DNA from: Peptococcaceae bacterium
GTDB taxonomy: Bacteria > Bacillota > Dehalobacteriia > UBA7702
Reading direction: 5' to 3'
Length of the DNA stretch: 22,321 nucleotides
Assembly: GCA_019415505.1 (NCBI GenBank)
Contig: DXZC01000018.1
Span: forward strand, 1 to 22,321
Below the pieces are notes generated by a model, which was given only the letters and a program-made list of their open reading frames with translations, made no database searches and had not been told where the DNA came from. The translations under genes were made by a program, and so were the position numbers. Shown here piece by piece: positions 7,854-14,368 of the stretch; the first letter of the stretch is position 1; every line of letters begins with the position of its first letter.

Positions 7854-9653
7854 TCAAAAGGGATGTTTTTGGAGAAAGCGATCAATCATCACGGCAACCT
7901 CGGCTCTTGAAGCATTATTAGCGGGACGGAAGGTATTATCGTCATTACCTTGGATTATGCCGCCCTTAACCAGCGCGAACACGCTCTCCGAGGCCCAAGA
8001 CGATATACTGGCAGTATCACTAAAATTAGCTGCGGCGGCGTCACCCAGGTCAATACCCTTAAGGTCTATAAAACGCTTGAGCATAGTGCACATTTCTTCC
8101 CTAGAAATATTGGCGTCAGGTTTGGCCCTACCGTCACCGTAACCTTCAATTATGCCCACATCATTGCCCCAATTTATATAGGATAAATACCAGCTTTTAG
8201 CGGCAACGTCACTGAAAGAGGACTGCCCGTTATAGGCCTGTAAATCCTGATGTGAGGCCACAGCTAAAATTTTGGCAAATTCCGTCCTGGTTATACTTTC
8301 CCCAGGTTGGAAGTAGAGATTGGTGCGGCCATTGATAATACCCTTGGATTTGAGACTATAGATAGCTGAAGAAAACCATTGGCCGTCGGGCACGTCAACA
8401 AATTTTCCTTGGCTAAGGGTATTAATTACAGCCTCATAATTTACCAGACCATAACCGTAGCTATAATCATAGCCAGCGGCCCCTAAATCCTTGGCAGTAT
8501 AACGCAAAATAGTCTTAAAATCATTGGGTGTTAAGTCAGGCTCCACACTTAAAGCCAGTCCCGCCAGAGCCGCTACATAGGGTGTAGCAAAGGAGGTGCC
8601 GGTAGCTGAGGTGTAGTTTGCCTTGGTTTTGGGATAGTTATCCAAGGTAAGAATGGCGCAGCCCGGCGCTGTAACATAGGTTGAACCGTTTTGAGTGGAA
8701 CTAGAGGCAACCCTCTCTTCCCAATCTACGGAACCCACGCCGATAACTTCGTCATAAGAGGCGGGGTATTCATAGGCGTTTCTGTTATAGCTTTTATCGC
8801 CACGGTTGCCGCAGGCAGCCACCATTATGGCGCCCTTACCATAAGCGTATTGCACCGCCGTCTCAATAGCGTCCACGTTTACGGGAGTGCCAAAGCTCAT
8901 ACTGATGACGTCGGCGTCGTAAACGTCCACTGCGTCTCTAATCGCCCGGGCAATATCGTCATTATTAGCCTTATCAGCGCCATCAGCATATTCCGGACGG
9001 CCAAAGCACCGCAGCATAATAACCTCGCAGTTAGGAGCAGCCCCGGCAATACCTATTTCATTGCCGGTTGTGGCGCCGATAATGCCGGCGCTGGCCGTAC
9101 CGTGCCAAGAATAATCAAAGGTATTCTGTTTATTCATAACATAGTCCCAACCGGCTTTAATATTGGCGGCGTCCTCATGGCCATAATAAAAACCGCTGTC
9201 TATAACCACGATGCGTACATCGCTGCTGCCTTGGGTCACACCCCAAGCGGGCTCAGCCTTTAGCAGCCTGGGAGCATACTGATAAGTCGTATGAGATGAA
9301 GCTGGCTGGTAATATTTATCATTTGGGGTATAGGAGAGCTGGCTAAAGCCGCTTTCCTGCACTGATTCAACTAAATCACTGTCCGCCATAGACAAAGCGG
9401 TCTCGTAATTGTCGGTGGTGTAAAATACAGTATCGCCAATTACCAGGCGAGACATTTCACCCTGGGTATCATCGGCCACAGAATTAACTTCATTGCGTAC
9501 AGCAGCTAGGGAAGAAACATCTTCTTTGATTTTAATAATCCAAGTGCCTGTTCCGTCACCGCTATTCTCCAATGTGGCCCCTAGGGCCCCAAAGGGTATT
9601 GCCAAAATCATTAGTGAAATCAAAAAAGAAAGTAAAAAACCTGATTTTTTCAT
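7854..9653 (-). CDS. Secreted S8 subtilisin-like protease with three SLH domains
   Basis: A 599-residue exported protease. Residues 1-26 are a signal peptide (MKK, hydrophobic core, then GALGA). Residues about 27-115 look like a propeptide. The S8 catalytic domain spans about 125-412 with D152 (VVIDSGF), H184 (SWHGTASAG), the oxyanion N283 (ACGNRG) and S354 (GTSFATPYVAALAG), so the triad is complete. Three S-layer homology repeats follow at about 418-465, 479-528 and 543-596, which bind secondary wall polymer and would hold the enzyme on the cell surface. The ATG is preceded by GGAG at 8-base spacing. The gene is a single unit with its own promoter; the substrate is unknown. Confidence 0.95.
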   Translation of the reverse strand: MKKSGFLLSFLISLMILAIPFGALGATLENSGDGTGTWIIKIKEDVSSLAAVRNEVNSVADDTQGEMSRLVIGDTVFYTTDNYETALSMADSDLVESVQESGFSQLSYTPNDKYYQPASSHTTYQYAPRLLKAEPAWGVTQGSSDVRIVVIDSGFYYGHEDAANIKAGWDYVMNKQNTFDYSWHGTASAGIIGATTGNEIGIAGAAPNCEVIMLRCFGRPEYADGADKANNDDIARAIRDAVDVYDADVISMSFGTPVNVDAIETAVQYAYGKGAIMVAACGNRGDKSYNRNAYEYPASYDEVIGVGSVDWEERVASSSTQNGSTYVTAPGCAILTLDNYPKTKANYTSATGTSFATPYVAALAGLALSVEPDLTPNDFKTILRYTAKDLGAAGYDYSYGYGLVNYEAVINTLSQGKFVDVPDGQWFSSAIYSLKSKGIINGRTNLYFQPGESITRTEFAKILAVASHQDLQAYNGQSSFSDVAAKSWYLSYINWGNDVGIIEGYGDGRAKPDANISREEMCTMLKRFIDLKGIDLGDAAAANFSDTASISSWASESVFALVKGGIIQGNDDNTFRPANNASRAEVAVMIDRFLQKHPF

Positions 9654-9700
9654 CTGTACATCTCCAAAATATTTAACTTAAATTCTGTCTTTGTGCACCA

Positions 9701-9709
9701 ATTATACCA
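9701..9709 (-). promoter_or_regulatory. Extended -10 promoter of the subtilase gene
   Basis: On the minus strand the sequence reads TGGTATAAT, a perfect TATAAT (plus positions 9701-9706) with the extended TGn element. The -35 region (about TGGTACA) is weak. It lies about 50 bases upstream of the subtilase ATG. Confidence 0.6.
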
Positions 9710-9805
9710 TAGTTTACCTAGCTGTACCAGTGGTTAGGCAAAATAGCTAAAAAATTTCCAATTAATTGACAGAATAGCTATAAAAAATTTCTTTAATGGT
9801 CATAT

Positions 9806-9844
9806 AAACTACAAAAAACGGCAAATCGCCGTTTTTTGTAGTTT
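9806..9844 (-). terminator. Long-stem terminator of the lipoprotein-patatin operon
   Basis: A perfect 17-bp inverted repeat (9806-9822 with 9828-9844) closes on a 5-base loop. The inner GGC/GCC core is followed by six T on the minus strand, which pair with the A-run on the other arm. It lies 30 bases past the patatin stop and upstream of the subtilase promoter, so it isolates the two transcription units. Confidence 0.82.
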
Positions 9845-9873
9845 AGTAGCTTTATATAGTTTTATACGAATAC

Positions 9874-10722
9874 CTAAAATAAACTCTTTATCTTAGCCGC
9901 CTGGGACTTGGCGCACACATAACCATCCTCATATAAAAGGCGCAATTTATTGATGTTCCGTTCAAAGCGATCCACTACCGTAGCCCGTTTCGGCTGTAAA
10001 ATTACGGCTTTCCCCTCCTTTTCCAACTGGTGGCAAAAGGCTAACTGCTCATTGTATACTTCATGCCGCTTTAACATAACTTCAGCAGTGCCCGGATAAT
10101 GCTTAGCCAGTATCTTGGCAGCCCGGACATTGGTTTTGGAGGCCCCTTTTCTAAAGCCCTTGGGCTGGGTTAGAACAATGAGATACCGCTGATTACCGTC
10201 CTCCATGGCCTTTTTTATCGGTATGGGGTCAGCCACACCGCCATCGAAATAATCTTCTCCCTCAATTTCCACTGGCGGAAAGAAAAAGGGAATGGAGCAG
10301 GTAGCGCGCAAAACCCGGTTGGTACGGTCGTCAGGGTCATGGGGAAAGTAGCGGGGTTCGCCGCTCAAGCCATGGGTCACTCCGGTGAGAACGGTACCGT
10401 TATAGGCCCGCAGGGCTTCATAGTCAAAGGGGATTAACTCATTGGGTACAGTTTCAAACATAAATTCCAAGCCAAACACGGACTTGTTTTTTAAATAATT
10501 ACCGTAGCCATAATAGCGCTTATCATTATAATACTTTTCCGCTATAGCCCAGTTGCGACCCTTTTGCCGGGAAATATAGGAATAGCCGTTGGATATACCG
10601 GCGGAAACGCCGATAACATAAGGAAACATAATATCTTCATCTAACAAAGCGTCCAATACGCCTTGGGTATAAACACCACGAAAGCCGCCGCCTTCTAAAA
10701 TTAACGCGGGCAAATTTATCAT
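9874..10722 (-). CDS. Patatin-like phospholipase (RssA/YlbK-type acyl hydrolase)
   Basis: A 282-residue protein of the bacterial patatin family, which hydrolyses ester-linked acyl chains of phospholipids using a Ser-Asp dyad. The glycine-rich oxyanion loop (EGGGFRGVYTQG, 10-21), the nucleophile elbow GVSAG with S40 (38-42) and the DGG motif with D160 (160-162) are all present. There is no signal peptide or membrane helix, so it is cytoplasmic or peripherally bound. Its ATG lies 24 bases after the lipoprotein gene's stop, so the two are co-transcribed. The ribosome site is modest (AGAAAGAAG immediately before the ATG). Its true lipid substrate cannot be read from sequence. Confidence 0.92.
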   Translation of the reverse strand: MINLPALILEGGGFRGVYTQGVLDALLDEDIMFPYVIGVSAGISNGYSYISRQKGRNWAIAEKYYNDKRYYGYGNYLKNKSVFGLEFMFETVPNELIPFDYEALRAYNGTVLTGVTHGLSGEPRYFPHDPDDRTNRVLRATCSIPFFFPPVEIEGEDYFDGGVADPIPIKKAMEDGNQRYLIVLTQPKGFRKGASKTNVRAAKILAKHYPGTAEVMLKRHEVYNEQLAFCHQLEKEGKAVILQPKRATVVDRFERNINKLRLLYEDGYVCAKSQAAKIKSLF

Positions 10723-10746
10723 CTTCTTTCTAAAAATTTATTGCCA

Positions 10747-11526
10747 TCACTGGGCATAAAGGGAAAAGCCACTTATTTTCCCACTGTCATCAAAGGTAAT
10801 TTCAAAAAGGACTGAACCATTGGCCAATATTACATTGACTATAGCCGTATCGCCGCTATCTTTCACTGCCCCGATTTCTTCGTAGGCACCATAGTTGGCT
10901 TCAGCTTCCGCCACTAAGGTCGAGAGGGAATCTGCACTATCTTGGGTTTGAGCTGACTGGGCCAAACAGGCCACAGCCCCGTCAATATCGCCGCTAAAGG
11001 CTTTATCTAAAAATTGTAGGGCTAAAGCCCCCTTATCTGTACTATCTGTACCATTTGTATCATCTGTATCTGTCTGGGAAACGCCGTCATTCCGGGCGTT
11101 TTCCGTGCCGTCCTCCACTATTGGCTCGCTGCTGTTCATCTCTTCACTGGCTAATACATTAAGACCGTCTAATTTCAAGTCCTTATCATAGGCCAATTCC
11201 AAAATTATAAAGCTGGTTGCCAACTTAACCTTAACCTTAGCCAGGGTATGGTCAGGATAATTGGGGTCGCTGCCCACGGTTACGGAGGCTACGGAATCAA
11301 AGGCGCCGAATTGTTCTTCTACCGAAGTAGCCAGGTCAGATAGGGCTTCAGCCGGCATACTAGCCAACATATTTTCAGTCATTTGGGCGATTGCCGCATC
11401 ATAGTCGCCGCTGAAAACCGCCTCAGCGAAGGCCGCACCCTTTTTCTGCAACTCACCGGCAGTGCAACCGGACAAGATAGCTAGGCAAAAGCAGATTAAA
11501 ACCATTTTAACAATATTTCTTTTCAT
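10747..11526 (-). CDS. Lipoprotein with two DUF3887-like domains
   Basis: A 259-residue lipoprotein. The N-terminus is a type II signal with lipobox LSGC, lipid-modified at C21. Two related domains follow at about 29-130 and 165-259. Each begins with a short helix carrying FxxAxFSGDxDxA (FAEAVFSGDYDAA and FLDKAFSGDIDGA), contains an NYGAYEEI or EQFGAFDSV element and ends in beta strands, as in DUF3887. They are joined by an Asp/Thr-rich linker (about 150-165). This looks like an internal duplication. The ATG has AGAGG at 7-base spacing. Its role is unknown; an extracytoplasmic sensor or binding protein is a guess. It is co-transcribed with the patatin gene. Confidence 0.82.
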   Translation of the reverse strand: MKRNIVKMVLICFCLAILSGCTAGELQKKGAAFAEAVFSGDYDAAIAQMTENMLASMPAEALSDLATSVEEQFGAFDSVASVTVGSDPNYPDHTLAKVKVKLATSFIILELAYDKDLKLDGLNVLASEEMNSSEPIVEDGTENARNDGVSQTDTDDTNGTDSTDKGALALQFLDKAFSGDIDGAVACLAQSAQTQDSADSLSTLVAEAEANYGAYEEIGAVKDSGDTAIVNVILANGSVLFEITFDDSGKISGFSLYAQ

Positions 11527-11711
11527 GTAAAAACCTCTTTTTTCAGTATACGGAAATATTTTTGTAAGGCCCTAAAGATTAAGTGAGCAAGCAAAACCAG
11601 GGCAGTAGAGATAAAACCGGACAAATAAAACAAGGGAAAAACCAAACTCCCGTTGCTGGCAACCAGTTTATTAACCCCGATAGCAAGGGCGCTGCCGTAC
11701 CTATAATGCAT
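11523..11711 (-). CDS. Possible 62-residue membrane peptide or leader ORF (doubtful)
   Basis: An open frame overlaps the lipoprotein start by 4 bases (ATGA). It encodes a hydrophobic helix (about residues 23-46) followed by a basic tail (RALQKYFRILKK), the usual look of a small inner-membrane protein. Against it, there is no ribosome site before the only ATG (11709-11711), and that ATG lies in the -10 element of a strong promoter reading the same way, so the transcript would begin downstream of it. Later TTG codons (residues 23, 27 and 30) lack good spacing to a ribosome site. It may be a chance or decayed frame in a long leader. Confidence 0.28.
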   Translation of the reverse strand: MHYRYGSALAIGVNKLVASNGSLVFPLFYLSGFISTALVLLAHLIFRALQKYFRILKKEVFT

Positions 11712-11738
11712 TGTAGATTATCCGCAATTCTTTGTCAA
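11710..11738 (-). promoter_or_regulatory. Sigma-A promoter of the lipoprotein-patatin operon
   Basis: On the minus strand TTGACA (plus 11733-11738) and TACAAT (plus 11710-11715) are separated by exactly 17 bases. The -35 is perfect and the -10 differs at one position. Transcription should start near 11703, giving a leader of about 175 bases before the lipoprotein ATG. Confidence 0.82.
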
Positions 11739-11801
11739 GAAATACCAGGCTAATTCATAACATAAAATTTAACTTTTTTCAAGAAAATAGTATAATCAAT
11801 C

Positions 11802-11830
11802 TTGCCTTTTGAGCAAAAAAATACTATAAT
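11802..11830 (+). promoter_or_regulatory. Sigma-A promoter of eutBC
   Basis: TTGCCT (11802-11807), a 17-base spacer and TATAAT (11825-11830). The -10 is perfect and the -35 matches 4 of 6. Transcription should start near 11837, giving a leader of about 90 bases. Another TATAAT at 11791-11796 has a poorer -35 (TTTAAC). Confidence 0.72.
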
Positions 11831-11840
11831 ATAAACGGAA

Positions 11841-11888
11841 TTGTCCTTCTTTATATATACATAATAACGCTGACAAAAAGAAGAACAA
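11841..11888 (+). promoter_or_regulatory. Inverted repeat in the eutB leader
   Basis: TTGTCCTTCTTT (11841-11852) can pair with AAAGAAGAACAA (11877-11888) with one mismatch and a 24-base loop. It begins just past the predicted transcription start and ends about 40 bases before the eutB ATG. It could be an RNA hairpin or an operator. It does not show the paired small hairpins of ANTAR (EutV) sites or the cobalamin riboswitch core. Confidence 0.4.
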
Positions 11889-11927
11889 ATTTAAGTTCAT
11901 ATATCTATAGAAAAATGAGGTGGAGAG

Positions 11928-13289
11928 ATGCGATTAAGCACAAAATTGTTTGGCAATTCTTACCAGTTTCGCGATGTTAAAGAGGTTTTAGCCAAAGCCA
12001 ATGAAGAAAAATCCGGCGATATTTTGGCTGAAGTAGCAGCCCACAGTGTAGCCGAAAGAGTCGCGGCCAAGGCTGTTCTGTCCGAGCTGACCCTAGAGGA
12101 TTTGCGGAATAATCCAGTTATCCCCTACGAGGAAGATGAAGTTACCCGTATTATTCAAGATGATCTCAATTTAACTATTTACGCGGAAATTAAAAATTGG
12201 ACTGTGGAAGCTTTAAGGGAATATATTCTTTCCGATGAAGTTACCAGTGGGGAATTGAGAAGAATAAGCCGGGGGCTTACCAGTGAGATGGTGGCGGCAG
12301 TAGCAAAAATTATGTCCAATATGGATTTGATTTTAGCGGCGCAGAAGCTGAGAGTTACCGCCCATTGCCGTACTACGATTGGTGAAGAAGGACGCTTGGC
12401 CGTTCGTTTACAGCCTAACCACCCCACTGACGATGTTAACGGTATTTTGGCCTCGCTGCGCAGCGGCCTTACTTACGGTATTGGCGATGCAGTTATCGGC
12501 ATTAACCCGGTGGAGGACAACCAAGTAGGCACCAAGCGTTTGCTTGACGCTATAAATGAGTTTGTGGCTAAATGGGATATACCCACGCAAATTTGCGTTC
12601 TCTCCCATGTAACTACCCAGATGAAAGCCATTGAGGACGGAGCCAGAACAGGCTGTATCTTCCAAAGTATTGCCGGAACCGAGGCTGCTAATACCGCATT
12701 CGGCATTGACGGCAAAATAATAGCCGAAGCCAAGGAAATGGGATTGAGATATAACAGCAGCGAAGGCCCTAATATTATGTATTTTGAAACCGGCCAGGGT
12801 TCTGAGCTATCCTCCGAAGCCCATGGCGGGGCCGACCAGGTGACTTTAGAAGCCCGCTGTTACGGCTTTGCCAAACGCTACCAACCCTTCCTGGTAAATA
12901 CTGTTGTGGGCTTTATTGGGCCGGAATATCTTTACGACAGTAAGCAAGTCACCAGAGCCGGCTTGGAGGACCACTTCATGGGCAAGCTCACCGGCGTGCC
13001 TATGGGCGTGGATGTTTGCTATACTAACCACATGAAGGCCGACCAGAATGACTTGGAGGATCTGGCCGTGCTCCTCACCACCGCGGGGTGCAACTATTTC
13101 ATGGGCGTACCCATGGGCGACGATATTATGCTAAATTACCAGAGTACCAGTTACCACGATATCGCTTCCTTGAGAGCCATATCCAAAACCCGTCCTCTTG
13201 CCGAATTTGAGGCTTGGATGGAAAAGCATGGCTTAATGGAAAATGGCCGTCTCACCAGATTGGCGGGCGACGCTTCAGTATTGATGTAA
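11928..13289 (+). CDS. eutB: Ethanolamine ammonia-lyase large subunit
   Basis: A 453-residue protein with the same length as enterobacterial EutB and recognisable along its whole course, for example KLFGN.YQF.DVKEVLAKAN at the start, NNPVIPYE (61-68), RLQPN, GDAVIGINPV, YFETGQGS, ADQVTLEAR, NTVVGFIGPEYLY, GLEDHFMGKL, CYTNH, and GCNYFMGVPMGDDIMLNYQ near the end. With EutC it forms the adenosylcobalamin-dependent enzyme that splits ethanolamine into acetaldehyde and ammonia by a radical mechanism. This subunit forms the TIM barrel active site. The ATG follows AGGTGGAG closely. It is the first gene of a two-gene operon, with no truncation. Confidence 0.98.
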   Translation: MRLSTKLFGNSYQFRDVKEVLAKANEEKSGDILAEVAAHSVAERVAAKAVLSELTLEDLRNNPVIPYEEDEVTRIIQDDLNLTIYAEIKNWTVEALREYILSDEVTSGELRRISRGLTSEMVAAVAKIMSNMDLILAAQKLRVTAHCRTTIGEEGRLAVRLQPNHPTDDVNGILASLRSGLTYGIGDAVIGINPVEDNQVGTKRLLDAINEFVAKWDIPTQICVLSHVTTQMKAIEDGARTGCIFQSIAGTEAANTAFGIDGKIIAEAKEMGLRYNSSEGPNIMYFETGQGSELSSEAHGGADQVTLEARCYGFAKRYQPFLVNTVVGFIGPEYLYDSKQVTRAGLEDHFMGKLTGVPMGVDVCYTNHMKADQNDLEDLAVLLTTAGCNYFMGVPMGDDIMLNYQSTSYHDIASLRAISKTRPLAEFEAWMEKHGLMENGRLTRLAGDASVLM

Positions 13290-13302
13290 GGAGGCAAAGA
13301 TA

Positions 13303-14193
13303 ATGAATAACCAAGAAATTCAGAATTTGGTACAATCAGTTATCCAGCAATTAAATTCCACTGGCACAGCGACCCCAGCCGCACCCGCTACCGGCAATAA
13401 GGTTAACAATACGCCAACCCCGACCATAGCAGCTAACGGTGAAGTACCGGATATTTCCCAGTACGGCAACCCCCTCATGGTGCCTAATCCCCAGAATCGT
13501 TCGGCCTATGAGGATATGATGCAAAGCACCTCTGCTCGTATTGGCGTATGGCGGGCTGGCACCAGACCCTTAACAAAAACCATGCTTAAATTCCGGGCTG
13601 ACCACGGCGTGGCCCAGGACGCGGTTTTAAGCCATGTAGACCAAAGCTTACTAGATTCCCTGGGCTTTATCCAATTAGAGTCCAAAGTTGCGGATAAAGA
13701 TGAATTCCTGACCCGCCCGGACCTAGGCCGTATTCTTTCTGAGGCCAGCATGGCCAAGCTGCAACAGGAAGCTACCCAAGGCGCCCAAGTGCAAATAGTA
13801 GTGGGCGACGGTTTGAGCGCCAAGGCCATTGACGCCAACATTCAGGACGTTTTAACCGTTTGCCGCCAGGGCTTACAAAACCAAGGTTATAACCTGGGCA
13901 AAGATATTTTTGTTAAAAATGCCCGGGTTGGTATTGTCAACTGCATTGGCGAAATACTAAAGCCAGAACTCATTCTTTTACTTATTGGTGAAAGACCCGG
14001 TCTGGGAACTGCCGAAAGCATGAGCGCTTACCTCACCTATCGCCCCACCATGGCAACAGTGGAGGCCCAGCGCACCATGATATCTAATATTCATAAGGGC
14101 GGCATACCCCCGGTAGAAGCAGGCGCCCAAATTGCTAGTCTGGTAGAAAAAATTTTAACCCAGAAAACCAGCGGCCTAGATTTACAACTTTAA
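13303..14193 (+). CDS. eutC: Ethanolamine ammonia-lyase small subunit
   Basis: A 296-residue protein aligned by eye with EutC: FRADHGVAQDAV, LTRPDLGR, QIVVGDGLSAKAI, GEILKPELILLLIGERPGLGTAESMSAYLTY and ISNIHKGGIPPVEAGAQI are all recognisable. It provides part of the cobalamin-binding surface and completes the lyase with EutB. Residues 1-17 form an amphipathic helix (NQEIQNLVQSVIQQL) followed by a Pro/Ala/Thr-rich linker (about 18-40), the layout of the microcompartment-targeting peptide known on EutC. It starts 13 bases after eutB with an AAGGAGG site. A terminator follows directly, so no other eut gene belongs to this transcript. Confidence 0.97.
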   Translation: MNNQEIQNLVQSVIQQLNSTGTATPAAPATGNKVNNTPTPTIAANGEVPDISQYGNPLMVPNPQNRSAYEDMMQSTSARIGVWRAGTRPLTKTMLKFRADHGVAQDAVLSHVDQSLLDSLGFIQLESKVADKDEFLTRPDLGRILSEASMAKLQQEATQGAQVQIVVGDGLSAKAIDANIQDVLTVCRQGLQNQGYNLGKDIFVKNARVGIVNCIGEILKPELILLLIGERPGLGTAESMSAYLTYRPTMATVEAQRTMISNIHKGGIPPVEAGAQIASLVEKILTQKTSGLDLQL

Positions 14194-14210
14194 ACAATAA
14201 GCCTTAATAA

Positions 14211-14250
14211 AGTCCCGTTTTGACCAGCAGGCAAAACGGGACTTTTTATT
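14211..14250 (+). terminator. Intrinsic terminator after eutC
   Basis: A perfect 12-bp stem (AGTCCCGTTTTG at 14211-14222 with CAAAACGGGACT at 14232-14243), a 9-base loop and a TTTTTATT tail, 17 bases past the eutC stop. Confidence 0.93.
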
Positions 14251-14317
14251 GTCACCTACAACCTACAGTTGCCTGGCACGTAATTACCGCAATAATATAG
14301 AAATAACACCCTGTATA

Positions 14318-14326
14318 TGCTATAAT
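14318..14326 (+). promoter_or_regulatory. Extended -10 promoter of the EAL sensor gene
   Basis: TGCTATAAT (TATAAT at 14321-14326) is the same extended -10 form found before the aminopeptidase gene. The -35 region is poor. The expected leader is about 36 bases before the ATG at 14369. Confidence 0.6.
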
Positions 14327-14368
14327 TTAGGCGGTAAATCAGATTATTGACCAATTGAGGAGTCTAAT

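Noticed and set aside
8691..9263. A 190-codon open frame on the plus strand
   Set aside because: It lies entirely antisense to the S8 subtilase catalytic domain, has no ribosome site and no recognisable family; it is a by-product of the real gene's codon use.
11831..11927. Cobalamin riboswitch before eutB
   Set aside because: The leader is too short and A/T-rich and has no B12-box (GCCACTG-type) or other core element on either strand.
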